From assembly GCF_040182365.1 (NCBI RefSeq), contig NZ_CP144460.1, positions 3,844,001 to 3,908,000 of the forward strand: a stretch of 64,000 nucleotides of DNA, in the 5' to 3' direction. Source of the stretch: Xanthomonas sp. 10-10 (GTDB taxonomy: Bacteria; Pseudomonadota; Gammaproteobacteria; Xanthomonadales; Xanthomonadaceae). The notes under the pieces are model-generated. The model made no database searches. It worked only from the letters and a program-made list of their open reading frames with translations, and was not told where the DNA came from. Position numbers and translations under genes: made by a program. Positions 9,131-18,749 of the stretch are shown in pieces (positions within the stretch are counted from its first letter, which is position 1; each line of letters starts with the position of its first letter).

Positions 9131-9267
9131 GACAGCATCCGGACTGCACGGACATCCGTGCGTTGCGAACGCTAGACCGGCGATCCCGAACGGCAACAAA
9201 ACCGGCCTCGTACGGCGCCCCTATCGCCAACGCTTCCGCGGCAGCACATCGGCGTAGCGCCATGCAC

Positions 9268-9775
9268 CTATCTGGCGATCTCCATCAGCACGTATTGAAA
9301 TGCAACGGCACCGTAGGCCAATGCTGCCGCAACTAGACCGAACCACATCCATCGCCGTGGCCCGCGCGCGACGCCCACAACAACCGTGCACAGCGACAAC
9401 GCAAGCATCACCGCGAACTTCAGCACGTACGCCGAGGAAGGCAACCACGCTGCCAGCGGCAGTCCAACGGCCACACTCGCCATCGCACACTGTCTGATGA
9501 CCATCGAGGCACGCCCCGACGCATGTCGAACCAGCATCATTGCCACCAGTGAAAAGGCGACAAACCAGATGGCGATTGCCGTTTGACCCGCTATCGCATC
9601 CGATGAAGGTGCAAACACGCCCTGATGCCTCCCTGCGATCAGAATTGAGCGACGCGGGTCGATAGAGCGAGCCAGCGCCTGACATTGCCCCGCAAACGAG
9701 CAGGCTGGCAAAGACAGCAAGGATGACGCTGCGAGCGGCGTGGCCGCCTCGACGCGCCCAGGCCGTTGCGGCCAT
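9268..9775 (-). pseudogene. Membrane protein gene, probably frameshifted
   Basis: From about 9650 down to 9268 one frame encodes three or four membrane helices (TAIAIWFVAFSLVAMMLV, VAVGLPLAAWL, FAVMLALSLCTVVVGVA, MWFGLVAAALAYGAVAF). That frame has no ATG before its first helix, only TTG at 9720. The missing first segment (SVILAVFASLLVCGAM, then an SLYRPAS loop) lies in the next frame, which has an ATG at 9775. Together they resemble a small DUF998-like four- to five-helix protein with one frameshift near 9615-9650. The ATG at 9775 begins on the last base of the tRNA CCA end. A start at TTG 9720 with no frameshift is the alternative. Confidence 0.4.
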
Positions 9776-9848
9776 GGAGCGGGCGATGGGAATCGAACCC
9801 ACGTCAGTAGCTTGGGAAGCTACAGCTCTACCATTGAGCTACGCCCGC
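9775..9848 (-). tRNA. tRNA-Gly (anticodon CCC)
   Basis: 74 nt on the minus strand. The acceptor stem GCGGGCG pairs with CGCCCGC, there is a normal D arm, and the anticodon arm is GTAGC-TTCCCAA-GCTAC, giving CCC. The T arm contains GGTTCGATTCC, and CCA is encoded. The next genes downstream on the same strand may be read through from it. Confidence 0.95.
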
Positions 9849-9903
9849 GCGGCGTGGGGAGAGTGTAGGCGGGTGCAGGTATCGGGCGCAATGCGCAGAC
9901 GTG

Positions 9904-9929
9904 ACGAGGGCCGGTTGCCCGGCCCTCGT
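9904..9929. terminator. Stem-loop between estA and tRNA-Gly
   Basis: An 11-bp perfect stem (ACGAGGGCCGG / CCGGCCCTCGT) with a TTGC loop lies about 35 nt beyond the estA stop. There is no T run, so termination is inferred from position and stability only. Confidence 0.5.
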
Positions 9930-9964
9930 GTGTTAACCAATTCCTGCAAAGTCACTCGGCGCGA

Positions 9965-11782
9965 TCAGAAGTTGCCGCTGAAGTTCACGAACAAGGTGGC
10001 ATCGCGGGCGCTGCGCTGGGCGGTGGTGGTGCTCAGGCCCACATTGCTCTGCAGACCCCACAGGCCGGTGCGCGCCCCCAGCACCACGGTGGCGTAGTTG
10101 CGGTCGAAGTTCTGGCCCGGGACGGTGTACATGCCCACGTCCGGCATCGACTGCAACCAGGCGCTGGCTTCGGTGCCATCCTTGAACTCGTGGTCGTAGG
10201 TCGCCTGCAGGTACGGCTTGACCGCAGCACCGTCCAGGCGCACCTGGAAGCCGATGCGGCCGACCATCGAGTCGATGTCCTGATCGGCATAGCCCAATGC
10301 GGTGGAGCTTTCGTTGCTCTCGGTGTAGCCGTCGAGCTTGAGCTTCTGCCAGGTCAGGCCGACCACCGGGCCGTACTTGACGTTGCCTTCGCCCAGCGAA
10401 TAGCCGGCGTTGACCGCGGCGGTGAGGTTGCTGCCGTCCGGCGAGCCGCTGTGCACGCGGGTGGCCGGCCCGAGCTGCACTTCGCGGTCGACGTCGTAGC
10501 TCAGCCAGCTGTAGCTGACCTGCGCGTTGACCCAGACCGGGCCGGTGTACCAGCCGAAGAAGCCGCCCAGCGTGGTGTCGTCCTGCTTGAAGCTGCCGTT
10601 ACGGTTGCCGAAGTCGGCGTCCATGCTGCCGAAGCCGGCAAAGCCGCCGAACACCAGGTCGCCCGCAGTCCAGTCCACACCGAACAGGCCGGCCGGGGCC
10701 ATGCCGTCGTACAGATCGGCGTGGTCGTAACGCTGCATGTCGCCACGCACGCTGCCCCACCAACGCAGGCCATCGGCGTCCGGCTTGCCGTCCAGATGCC
10801 AGGCCACCTGGTCGGCGCGCGCGCGGCCGATCGCCTGCGCCGAATGCGTCAGCACCTGCTGCAGACGCGGCGCTTCCAGCAGCGAGATGGCGTACTGGCC
10901 CAGGATCTGGTGGGTGGCGGTGGTGGGGTGGATGCCGTCGGCGAACACATAGGTGTTCTGCGCGTTGGCCGCGACCAGGCTGGTCGGGTTGCACGCCGGC
11001 AGCGGCACCGCCGGGTTGCAGGCGGTGCTGGTGACGTTGCTGAAGCCGTAGGTACCCGGATCGGCAACCACTTCCTGCAGGATGTGGAAGGTGTCCACCG
11101 GGATCACGCGCAGCCCGGCCGAACGCAAGCCGTTGAACAAGGCGGTGTTGTAGGCGGTGGCCGCTGCAGTGCCCTGCGCCATCGCAGCAGCACCGCCGGC
11201 ACGGAAGCGCGGGGTGATGCCCACGTCCGGAATGGTCGGCACCATCACGTAGCGCGCGCCGGCAGCCTGCAATGCGCCGACCGCACCGACCTGGGCGGTG
11301 ACCGCGCTGCCGATGATGGCCTGCGCCTGTGCCGGCACGGTGGCTGCGGCGAGCAGGTCGTTGGCACCACCCCACACGGTGTAGAGCGCGTTCGGGTTGG
11401 CGCGGCCGCCATTGGCGGTGAGGTAGGTGTTGATCTGGCTGGTCACCGACGGTGCGGCGCCCAGTGCGCTGACCGAGCTGGCCTGGATGCGCGCGCCGCC
11501 AGCGGCGTAGTTGTCGCCGGTCTGGCCATTGCCGTTGGGCGCGGCGTTGGTGCCGAAGTGGTCGCCGACATATTCGGCCCACACCCAACCCGGATTGGTG
11601 GTGAACTTGCCGGTGACTGCGCGCGAGGCAGCCGGCAGCAGCGGGTTGTAGTAGCCGCTGTCGGTGAGGCTGTCGCCGAAGAAGACGGTCTGGTCGAAGG
11701 CCGACTCGGCCATGGCCGGTGCGGCCGCGATGGCGATGGCAACTGCCATCAGGGAGCGGATCGGGCGAAATGTTGAAGCCAT
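9965..11782 (-). CDS. estA: Autotransporter GDSL esterase EstA
   Basis: Type Va autotransporter lipase/esterase, 605 residues. Signal peptide 1-25 (APAMA|ES). A GDSL passenger follows: block I VFFGDSLTDSG (Ser38), block III VWGGANDLLA, block V FADGIHPTTATHQ with the Asp/His pair. A C-terminal beta-barrel (about 330-605) ends in a phenylalanine (NFSGNF), as outer-membrane barrels do. It presents an esterase on the cell surface; related proteins affect rhamnolipids, motility and biofilm in Pseudomonas and act on plant esters in Xanthomonas. It is divergent from thiS. Confidence 0.9.
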   Translation of the reverse strand: MASTFRPIRSLMAVAIAIAAAPAMAESAFDQTVFFGDSLTDSGYYNPLLPAASRAVTGKFTTNPGWVWAEYVGDHFGTNAAPNGNGQTGDNYAAGGARIQASSVSALGAAPSVTSQINTYLTANGGRANPNALYTVWGGANDLLAAATVPAQAQAIIGSAVTAQVGAVGALQAAGARYVMVPTIPDVGITPRFRAGGAAAMAQGTAAATAYNTALFNGLRSAGLRVIPVDTFHILQEVVADPGTYGFSNVTSTACNPAVPLPACNPTSLVAANAQNTYVFADGIHPTTATHQILGQYAISLLEAPRLQQVLTHSAQAIGRARADQVAWHLDGKPDADGLRWWGSVRGDMQRYDHADLYDGMAPAGLFGVDWTAGDLVFGGFAGFGSMDADFGNRNGSFKQDDTTLGGFFGWYTGPVWVNAQVSYSWLSYDVDREVQLGPATRVHSGSPDGSNLTAAVNAGYSLGEGNVKYGPVVGLTWQKLKLDGYTESNESSTALGYADQDIDSMVGRIGFQVRLDGAAVKPYLQATYDHEFKDGTEASAWLQSMPDVGMYTVPGQNFDRNYATVVLGARTGLWGLQSNVGLSTTTAQRSARDATLFVNFSGNF

Positions 11783-11936
11783 GGGAGTGCCTGCTTGAAG
11801 TGGATGGGACCGGACCGGGCTGCATACGTACGCCGGCGAATGGCAATGGTTTCACCCTCGCCGCCCGCGCTCACGCTGCACCGCCGCATAACGCAAAAAC
11901 GCGCGCCCGGGCGGCGCGCGATGCAACAATGATGAC

Positions 11937-12137
11937 ATGAACATTCAACTCAACGGCAGCCCGCGCACGCTTCCCGACAACCTGCCGCTGGCGGCCCTGC
12001 TCGAACAGGAAGGGCTGGCACAGCGACGTGTGGCAGTGGAGGTCAACGGCGAAATCGTGTCACGCGGGCGGCATGCCGAGCATGCGTTGTGCGAGGGCGA
12101 TGTGGTGGAGATCGTGCACGCGCTCGGCGGCGGTTGA
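11937..12137 (+). CDS. thiS: Sulfur carrier protein ThiS
   Basis: 66-residue ubiquitin-like carrier ending in the diglycine tail (HALGGG). Its C-terminus is made into a thiocarboxylate that gives sulfur to thiazole synthase ThiG in thiamine biosynthesis. MNIQLNGSPRTLPDNLPLA is a typical N-terminus. thiG follows 360 nt downstream, an unusually wide gap filled by a small open frame. Confidence 0.9.
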   Translation: MNIQLNGSPRTLPDNLPLAALLEQEGLAQRRVAVEVNGEIVSRGRHAEHALCEGDVVEIVHALGGG

Positions 12138-12160
12138 CCGCCGGATTGGACACTTTCGCA

Positions 12161-12436
12161 ATGCCACTGTTCACGCTCACCGTCCGCCACGAACGCAGCT
12201 GGTTCTCGACGCAGCTCGCTGCGCCGAATGCCCAGGCGGGGGTCGTGCAGTTTCTCGACAGGGTGTACCCGTCGATCCGTGAGAGCGCCTTCGGGACACT
12301 GGCGCCCGATATCAGCGCGGCGGACCTTGTTCTGTTCGTGCCGATGCAGGGGCTTACGAACGTCTGGGCCGCAACCGCGGGGAGCGCCGGCAGTTACGTC
12401 GAGCTTGTGTGTTCCTGCACCGTCGATGTCGCTTGA
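12161..12436 (+). CDS. Small hypothetical protein between thiS and thiG
   Basis: 91 codons from an ATG 24 nt after the thiS stop. The peptide begins MPLFTLTVRHERSWFS and has a plausible amphipathic core (AGVVQFLDRVYPSIRESAFG, then ADLVLFVPMQGLTNVW), ending in a Cys-containing tail. No family is recognised. The position, inside what is usually a tight thiS-thiG pair, suggests an inserted or lineage-specific gene. It might also be non-coding spacer. Confidence 0.4.
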   Translation: MPLFTLTVRHERSWFSTQLAAPNAQAGVVQFLDRVYPSIRESAFGTLAPDISAADLVLFVPMQGLTNVWAATAGSAGSYVELVCSCTVDVA

Positions 12437-12497
12437 GCCTGACAACTCGCGCACGTGCTAGCCGGCGTGCTTGCGCATGATGAGTGATAATTGCCCC

Positions 12498-13292
12498 ATG
12501 ACGACTCCCATCCCCTCCGATGCGTTGCTGATCGCCGGCAAACGCTACCGTTCGCGCCTGCTCACAGGCACCGGCAAGTTCAAGGATCTGGACGAAACCC
12601 GCCTGGCCACCGAGGCCGCTGCCGCCGAAATCGTGACCGTGGCGATCCGCCGCGTGAACATCGGCCAGGACCCGAACGCGCCCAGCCTGCTCGATGTGCT
12701 GCCGCCGGATCGCTACACGCTGCTACCCAACACCGCCGGCTGCTACACCGCCGAGGACGCGGTGCGCACCTGCCGGCTGGCGCGCGAACTGCTGGACGGC
12801 CACAACCTGACCAAGCTGGAAGTGCTCGGCGATGAGCGCACGCTGTACCCGGACGTGGTGCAGACGCTCAAGGCCGCCGAACAACTGGTGGCCGATGGCT
12901 TCGACGTCATGGTCTATACCTCCGACGATCCGATCCTGGCCAAGCGCCTGGAAGAGATCGGCTGCGTGGCGGTGATGCCGCTGGCCGCGCCGATCGGCTC
13001 GGGCCTGGGTATCCAGAACAAGTACAACCTGCTGGAAATCATCGAGAACGCCAAGGTGCCGATCATTGTCGATGCCGGCGTGGGCACGGCATCGGACGCT
13101 GCGATTGCGATGGAGCTGGGCTGCGACGGCGTGTTGATGAATACCGCCATTGCCGGCGCGCGCGATCCGATCCTGATGGCCAGCGCGATGCGCAAGGCGA
13201 TCGAGGCGGGGCGTGAGGCGTTTCTGGCCGGGCGGATTCCACGCAAGCGGTATGCGTCGGCGTCGAGTCCGGTGGATGGCGTGATTGGATGA
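12498..13292 (+). CDS. thiG: Thiazole synthase ThiG
   Basis: Forms the thiazole phosphate of thiamine from deoxyxylulose phosphate, dehydroglycine and ThiS thiocarboxylate. 264 residues from the ATG at 12498, preferred over an in-frame ATG nine codons earlier because [20 protein letters not shown] fits family starts. Visible motifs are [24 protein letters not shown], the Schiff-base lysine in LTKLEVLGD, and the phosphate-binding [20 protein letters not shown]. Followed by a terminator and trmB. Confidence 0.95.
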   Translation: MTTPIPSDALLIAGKRYRSRLLTGTGKFKDLDETRLATEAAAAEIVTVAIRRVNIGQDPNAPSLLDVLPPDRYTLLPNTAGCYTAEDAVRTCRLARELLDGHNLTKLEVLGDERTLYPDVVQTLKAAEQLVADGFDVMVYTSDDPILAKRLEEIGCVAVMPLAAPIGSGLGIQNKYNLLEIIENAKVPIIVDAGVGTASDAAIAMELGCDGVLMNTAIAGARDPILMASAMRKAIEAGREAFLAGRIPRKRYASASSPVDGVIG

Positions 13293-13415
13293 GTGGATAT
13301 GCTGCGTTGACAGTGCGGTCGATGCGCAATGATGGGCCGTGTGGCGTGCAGGATGTTGCCGTTGCTAGATCGCGCGTTGCTGCGAGTGCCTCTTCACCCC
13401 GTACCCTCACCCCAA

Positions 13416-13447
13416 CCCCTCCCCCAAAGGGAGAGGGGCTTTGTTTT
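13416..13447 (+). terminator. Intrinsic terminator of thiG
   Basis: CCCCTC-CCC pairs with GGG-GAGGGG (one C-A mismatch) and is followed by CTTTGTTTT. The preceding CCCTCACCCCAACCC tract belongs to a short motif seen widely downstream of Xanthomonas genes. Confidence 0.7.
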
Positions 13448-13464
13448 CTGATGCGACTTGACTC

Positions 13465-14250
13465 ATGACCGATCCTTTCACCAGCGACGGCGCCAAGATG
13501 CCGCCCAAACCCTTCACCATCGAAGAGGGGCGGCGCCAGGTGCGCAGCTTCGTGTTGCGCCAGGGCCGTTTCACCCCCGCGCAACAGCGCGCCTTCGACG
13601 AGCTGTGGCCGCGGTTCGGGCTGGATTACACCGGCGCGCCGCGCGATCTGGATGCCGCATTCGGGCGCAACGCGCCCAAGGTGCTGGAAATCGGCTTCGG
13701 CAATGGCGCCGCGCTGCGCTTTGCCGCGCAGCAGGACCCCAGCCGCGACTACATCGGCATCGAGGTACATGCACCCGGCGTCGGTCGCCTGCTCAATGCG
13801 CTGGACGATGATGGCAGCACGCATGTGCGCCTGTATCACCACGATGCGGTGGAAGTACTCGAACACGAGATCGCCGATGGTGCGCTGGACGAAGTGCGTA
13901 TCTACTTCCCCGATCCGTGGCACAAGAAGCGCCACAACAAGCGCCGGCTGATCCAGCCGGCGTTTGCGGCGCTGGTGGTGCGCAAGCTGCGCAATGGCGG
14001 CCGCCTGCACGCGGCCACCGACTGGGCCGATTACGCCGAACAGATGTGGGACGTGCTCGACGCCACACCGGGCCTGGTCAATCGCGCCGGTGCGCGCGGT
14101 CACGTCGAACGCCCCGCCTGGCGCCCGCAGACCCACTTCGAAACCCGCGGCCAGAAACTCGGCCACGGCGTGTGGGATCTGCTGTACGACCGGGAATGGG
14201 GAGTCGGGAATCGGGAATCGCAGGAGCAAACGGCGGCGCCCCCCAGATAA
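13465..14250 (+). CDS. trmB: tRNA (guanine-N7-)-methyltransferase TrmB
   Basis: Methylates G46 of tRNA using S-adenosylmethionine. 261 residues. SAM-binding motif [15 protein letters not shown], then [16 protein letters not shown], and the characteristic [20 protein letters not shown] and DWADYAEQM. The end of the domain is near LLYDREW; the last 18 residues (GVGNRESQ...) are encoded by the left arm of a repeat element (14191-14220), so the C-terminus is an insertion-derived extension. Gene order thiS-thiG-trmB is common in Xanthomonas. Confidence 0.93.
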   Translation: MTDPFTSDGAKMPPKPFTIEEGRRQVRSFVLRQGRFTPAQQRAFDELWPRFGLDYTGAPRDLDAAFGRNAPKVLEIGFGNGAALRFAAQQDPSRDYIGIEVHAPGVGRLLNALDDDGSTHVRLYHHDAVEVLEHEIADGALDEVRIYFPDPWHKKRHNKRRLIQPAFAALVVRKLRNGGRLHAATDWADYAEQMWDVLDATPGLVNRAGARGHVERPAWRPQTHFETRGQKLGHGVWDLLYDREWGVGNRESQEQTAAPPR

Positions 14251-14310
14251 CTCACAACGTCAGCGCTTTCCCGCTCTGCCAATTCCCTATTCCCGACTCC
14301 CCATTCCCGG
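14191..14310. repeat. GGGAATCGGGAAT inverted-repeat element, copy 1
   Basis: Left arm 14191-14220 and right arm 14281-14310 are nearly perfect reverse complements over about 26 nt, separated by a 60-nt spacer. The left arm codes for the C-terminus of TrmB. The right arm ends 6 nt before the ATG of the SLC13 permease, which has no Shine-Dalgarno sequence. Two related elements are at 50261 and 53311. Confidence 0.85.
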
Positions 14311-14316
14311 CCCCCA

Positions 14317-16179
14317 ATGGATACCGCGCTGACGCTGACCAACGATATGAAGCTCGTCCTCGGGCTGGTCGGTTTCACGATGGCGATGTTCCTGTTCGAG
14401 CGCATCCGCGCCGATGTGGTGGCCTTGATCGTGCTGGTGGTGCTGGGTGTCACCGGCCTGGTGGCGCCGGAAGAACTGTTTGGTGGTTTTTCCGGTAACG
14501 CGGTGATGAGCATCATCGCCACCACCATCCTGGGTGCGGGGCTGGAGCGCACAGGTGCGTTGAACCGCCTGGCCACCTGGCTGCTGCGGCGTTCGCACGG
14601 CAGCGAGCAACGCCTGATGATGATGACGCTGGCCATCTCCGGCTTGAACTCCTCGTTCATGCAAAACCCGTCGGTGATGGCCTTGTACCTGCCGGTCGCC
14701 TCGCGGCTGGCCGCGCGCACCGGGCTCACCCTGCAGCGCATGTTGTTGCCGATCGCCGCGGCCATCGTGATGGGCGGCGCGCTCACCATGGTGGGCAATT
14801 CGCCGCTGATCCTGCTCAACGACCTGCTGGTGTCGGCCAACAACAACCTGCCCTCGGGCATGGCCAGCATCGAGCCGTTGACGATGTTCGCGCCGCTGCC
14901 GATCGGCGTGGCCTTGCTGATCGCCGCACTGCTGTACTTCCGCTTCTACGGCGACCGCAAGCTGATCGAAGAGGAAAGCCTGATCAACGAAGGCGTCACG
15001 CCATCGCGTACCGAAAGCTATTTCGCCAAGACCTACGGCATCGACGGCGATGTGTTCGAGCTCACCGTGACCGCCGAGAGCCCGCTGGTCGGCATGACCC
15101 TGGGCGAAGCCGAAGCCATTCACGACGCGCCGCTATTGCTGGCCCTGAAGACGGGCAACGACACCCGCCTTGCACCGCCGGCGGACATGCGCATCTGGGT
15201 CGGCAGCGTGCTGGGTGCGATGGGCAAGCGCCAGGAGGTGACAGACTTTGCGCAGAACCACTTCCTGCGCATGTCCTCGCGGCTGCGCAACCTGGGCGAC
15301 CTGTTCAACCCCAGCCTTGCGGGCATTTCCGAAGCGGTGATTCCGCCCAACTCACGGCTGATCGGCAAGAGCGCCGGCGAACTGCGCCTGCGCAAGCAGG
15401 CCGGCATCAGCCTGCTGGCGATCAACCGCGACAAGCAGGTGATCCGCGAAGACGTACGCAACGTGCCGCTGCGCGCCGGCGACATGCTGGTGTTCCATAG
15501 CATCTGGCAGGACCTGGCGCAGGCAGCGGAAAGCCGCGACTTCGTGCCGGTGACCGACTTCCCCAAGGGCGAGCAGCGCCCGCACAAGTTCAAGATCGCG
15601 ATGGCGATCTTCGCCTTCACCATCCTGATCGCATTGACCTCGCGCCTGCCGGTGGCGCTGACCTTGATGACCGGCGTGGCCTGCATGCTGGTCAGCGGCG
15701 TGCTGCGCATGGACGAGGCCTATGCCTCGATCAACTGGAAGACCATCTTCATGATGGCCGGGCTGATTCCGCTGGGCTGGGCGATGGACAGCAGCGGCAC
15801 CGCGGCCTGGGTGGCAGGCCACACCATCGACCGCCTGCCCGAAGGCATTCCGGTGTGGGCGCTGGAAATCAGCCTGGCATTGTTGACCACCGCGTTTTCG
15901 CTGGTGATCAGCCATGTGGGCGCCACCATCGTGATGGTGCCGATTGCAGTCAACCTGGCACTGGCGGCCAACGGCAACCCGACCGCGTTCGCGCTGATCG
16001 TGGCGCTGTCGGCGTCCAACAATCTGATGACCGCCTCCAACCCGGTGATCTCGATGGTGGCCGGCCCGGCCAACTATCAGCCGCGCGAGCTGTGGCGCGT
16101 GGGCGCACCGCTGTCGCTGATCTACATCGTGGTGATGGTGTCGATGATCAACCTGATGTTCTGGTGGGCGGCGCGCTGA
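14317..16179 (+). CDS. SLC13-family anion permease with RCK_C domains
   Basis: Inner-membrane transporter of 620 residues. Many helices flank a central soluble part (about 215-410) with two TrkA_C/RCK_C-type domains (FELTVTAESPLVGMTLGEAE; RLIGKSAGELRLRKQAGISL). Family signatures include LNSSFMQNPSVMALYLPVA in the first half and ITHVGATIVMVP-like and SASNNLMTASNPVISM in the second. Relatives carry dicarboxylates, sulfate or phosphate with sodium; the substrate cannot be read here. Because the cys genes are 30 kb away, sulfate is only a guess. It starts right after a repeat element arm. Confidence 0.8.
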   Translation: MDTALTLTNDMKLVLGLVGFTMAMFLFERIRADVVALIVLVVLGVTGLVAPEELFGGFSGNAVMSIIATTILGAGLERTGALNRLATWLLRRSHGSEQRLMMMTLAISGLNSSFMQNPSVMALYLPVASRLAARTGLTLQRMLLPIAAAIVMGGALTMVGNSPLILLNDLLVSANNNLPSGMASIEPLTMFAPLPIGVALLIAALLYFRFYGDRKLIEEESLINEGVTPSRTESYFAKTYGIDGDVFELTVTAESPLVGMTLGEAEAIHDAPLLLALKTGNDTRLAPPADMRIWVGSVLGAMGKRQEVTDFAQNHFLRMSSRLRNLGDLFNPSLAGISEAVIPPNSRLIGKSAGELRLRKQAGISLLAINRDKQVIREDVRNVPLRAGDMLVFHSIWQDLAQAAESRDFVPVTDFPKGEQRPHKFKIAMAIFAFTILIALTSRLPVALTLMTGVACMLVSGVLRMDEAYASINWKTIFMMAGLIPLGWAMDSSGTAAWVAGHTIDRLPEGIPVWALEISLALLTTAFSLVISHVGATIVMVPIAVNLALAANGNPTAFALIVALSASNNLMTASNPVISMVAGPANYQPRELWRVGAPLSLIYIVVMVSMINLMFWWAAR

Positions 16180-16341
16180 AGGCTGGTGAGTTGCGGGTTG
16201 GCGCTCGATCGGCATGCGCCGTCACCGCATCAGCTCACGCGCACGGAGCAACCTGCCTGCGACGTTCCATCGTCGATCTCCACGCATCAAGCGCCGGACT
16301 GCATTCGCCATCGGGTTGCAGCGCGCAAACGTGATCGGCCT

Positions 16342-16683
16342 CTAGCCGAGCACCACGTGCTCGCCGTCGATGCGTACCGGCACTGCCACCAGCGATTGAC
16401 CGCGACACGGGCCACCGATGCATTCGCCCGCAACGAGTTCGAAGGCGGCACCGTGCGCAGCGCAGACCAGATGGCCGTCCTTGGTCTTGAGGAACTGGCC
16501 GGGCGCCCAATCCAGCCTGCGTCCGGCATGCGGGCAGACGTTCAACCATGCGCGTACCTGCGCACCATCGCGATACAGCACCAGCGACTCCGGGCCGTCG
16601 TCCCAGGTCGCTTCCACTTCCAGAAATCCGGCATCGGGAATCTGCGCCAGGGTGGCGAGCGCGGTCGGTGAGGACGATGACAT
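16342..16683 (-). CDS. Rieske-type [2Fe-2S] protein
   Basis: 113 residues from the ATG at 16683. The cluster-binding boxes are CPHAGRRLDW and CAAHGAAF, giving C-x-H-x(n)-C-x2-H, followed by GGPCRGQSL and a strand ending IDGEHVVLG. There is no signal peptide or membrane anchor, so this is a soluble, probably ferredoxin-like Rieske protein of the kind that feeds dioxygenases or stands alone. No oxygenase is adjacent. Convergent with the SLC13 gene. Confidence 0.85.
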   Translation of the reverse strand: MSSSSPTALATLAQIPDAGFLEVEATWDDGPESLVLYRDGAQVRAWLNVCPHAGRRLDWAPGQFLKTKDGHLVCAAHGAAFELVAGECIGGPCRGQSLVAVPVRIDGEHVVLG

Positions 16684-16943
16684 GAGCAACGCTTGCGAAG
16701 AACGGTCGCCGATTGTGGCATGTGCCGGCATCGTCTCTGCGTAGCGCGACGCCGCGTCGCTGCCGGCGCCGCGTGCGAGATCACCTGGAATCACCGCTCA
16801 TCCAGAGGCTGCGGCAGCCCCCGGTCAGCACACACAGCGTGATGCATTTAACAAAACGGCGCTCGAATTAACGAAGTTTTCACTCAATGACATGAAACCG
16901 CAACGATACTGCGCGCTTGTTTCCTGCCCGGCAGCCCACCGCC

Positions 16944-17219
16944 ATGCCTGCACGCATCTTCCAATTCGGCAACCTTCACCACCTGTTTGCGCCACGCAAG
17001 CCGCGTCACCCGTTGGTGCGCGTTGCCGCAGGTCTCGCCGGTCTGGCGATTCTTGCGGTGCTGATCTTCTTCAGCGTGTTCGTCGGCGCGGCGATGATTC
17101 TGGGCGGCGTCGCCTGGAAAGTGTTGAGCAAGTCGAACCGCCGCACGCCGCAGCAGGCGCGTGTGGTCGAGGCCGAATACCGCGTGGTGCGCAAGCCCGC
17201 GCTGCCGATGTCGCACTGA
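16944..17219 (+). CDS. Small single-pass membrane protein
   Basis: 91 residues from the ATG at 16944 (a TTG at 16917 would add nine). A basic N-terminus (LFAPRKPRHPLVR) precedes one long hydrophobic stretch with a double length (LAGLAILAVLIFFSVFVGAAMILGG in two parts), then a basic cytoplasmic tail. Family unknown. Free-standing gene between the Rieske and FAA genes. Confidence 0.55.
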   Translation: MPARIFQFGNLHHLFAPRKPRHPLVRVAAGLAGLAILAVLIFFSVFVGAAMILGGVAWKVLSKSNRRTPQQARVVEAEYRVVRKPALPMSH

Positions 17220-17433
17220 GCGTCTCGCGCACCCGACGCGCCCCGCGCCGGGTTCCACATCGTCGACTCCTTGAATCGGCATGTCTGCAGGCATGCCGAC
17301 TCGCGTTTTGATGGCTGATCGGTCGACCTGCCTGCCGTGCGAGCGAATGAGCTGCCGCACACTTCACTAGCGAAGGTTCCGTCGTACACGGCCAAGCGGC
17401 TAGACTCACCCGTCCCGTTCCGAGGATGCGTGC

Positions 17434-18147
17434 ATGACCCACGATGTGATTCCCGCTGCCGATGTTCCGCGCATTCCGGTGGTGGGTGGCGGCAACTTTC
17501 CGGTGCACCGCATCTACTGTGTCGGCCGCAACTTTGCCGATCACGCGCGCGAGATGGGCGCCACTGCGCCTGCCTCCAAGGCCGAGCGTGGCCAGCCGAC
17601 CTTTTTCATGAAGCCTGCCGATGCGATCGTGGTCGGCCACGGCGACCAGATCCCCTACCCGCCTGGCACCAACGAGCTGCATCACGAAGTGGAACTGGTA
17701 GTGGCGTTGGGCAGCGATGCGCCGGCCGGCGAGTTGCCGCTGGAGCAAGCCGAAGGGCTGATCTACGGCTACGGCGTGGGCCTGGACCTGACCCGTCGCG
17801 ACCTGCAGGCTGCGGCCAAGGCCAAGGGCCTGCCGTGGGACATCGCCAAGGGCTTCGATCACTCCGCACCGATCAGCGAGCTGGTGCACGCCGGCGAAGT
17901 GGGTGCACTGGATGCGCTGAACCTCTCGCTGGAAATCAACGGACAGGTGCGCCAGCAATCGCTGCTGGATCAGATGATCTGGAACGTGCCGGAAATCCTG
18001 CATGAGCTTTCCAAACTGTATGCATTGCGCGCGGGCGACCTGATTTTCATGGGCACACCGGCCGGCGTCGGCCCGTTGCTGCCGGGCGATCGGTTCAGTG
18101 CGCGCCTGGAGAACGTGGCCGAGCGCCACGGCATCATCGCCGGCTGA
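17434..18147 (+). CDS. Fumarylacetoacetate hydrolase family protein
   Basis: 237 residues, ATG at 17434 with GAGG 8 nt upstream. FAH fold with metal-binding acids in [13 protein letters not shown] and [14 protein letters not shown], plus [11 protein letters not shown] and [15 protein letters not shown]. The small size matches bacterial fumarylpyruvate hydrolase/acylpyruvase members rather than mammalian FAH. The likely reaction is C-C hydrolysis of an acylpyruvate; substrate not determined. mscL lies 61 nt downstream on the same strand. Confidence 0.85.
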   Translation: MTHDVIPAADVPRIPVVGGGNFPVHRIYCVGRNFADHAREMGATAPASKAERGQPTFFMKPADAIVVGHGDQIPYPPGTNELHHEVELVVALGSDAPAGELPLEQAEGLIYGYGVGLDLTRRDLQAAAKAKGLPWDIAKGFDHSAPISELVHAGEVGALDALNLSLEINGQVRQQSLLDQMIWNVPEILHELSKLYALRAGDLIFMGTPAGVGPLLPGDRFSARLENVAERHGIIAG

Positions 18148-18208
18148 CATCGGCCGGGCTACGATCGGCGCAGCGGCAGTCGGTCCGCGTCCGCAGCTGG
18201 AGTGCACT

Positions 18209-18640
18209 ATGGGAATGGTCAGCGAATTCAAGCAATTCGCAATGCGTGGCAACGTCATCGACCTGGCGGTCGGTGTGGTCATCGGCGCGGCGTTCGGCAA
18301 GATCGTCACCGCGCTGGTGGAAAAGATCATCATGCCGCCGATCGGCTGGGCCATCGGCAACGTTGATTTTTCCAAACTGGCCTGGGTGCTCAAGCCTGCA
18401 GAGGTCGACGCCGCCGGCAAGGAAATTCCGGCCGTGGTGATCGGCTACGGCGATTTCATCAATACCGTCGTGCAGTTCGTGATCATCGCCTTCGCAATCT
18501 TCCTGGTGGTCAAGCTGATCAACCGTCTGAGCAATCGCAAGCCGGATGCGCCCAAGGGCCCCAGCGAAGAAGTGCTGTTGCTGCGCGAGATTCGCGACTC
18601 GCTGAAGAACGACACGCTCAAGCCGCCAGGCGCGCTGTAA
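18209..18640 (+). CDS. mscL: Large-conductance mechanosensitive channel MscL
   Basis: 143 residues. The N-terminal amphipathic helix and TM1 ([20 protein letters not shown], then [11 protein letters not shown]), a periplasmic loop, TM2 ([21 protein letters not shown]) and the C-terminal helical bundle ([15 protein letters not shown]) follow E. coli MscL. It forms a pentamer that opens under membrane tension to release solutes at osmotic downshock. Confidence 0.95.
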   Translation: MGMVSEFKQFAMRGNVIDLAVGVVIGAAFGKIVTALVEKIIMPPIGWAIGNVDFSKLAWVLKPAEVDAAGKEIPAVVIGYGDFINTVVQFVIIAFAIFLVVKLINRLSNRKPDAPKGPSEEVLLLREIRDSLKNDTLKPPGAL

Positions 18641-18749
18641 GCGGACACATCCACTGCGCGCTTCGCGCATGGGGATGACTTTTCGCACGCAGACGGGGGA
18701 CCTCGCGCTGATAAGCTCGGGGACCCCCTTGTCGTTGGAGCCGCCCTGC

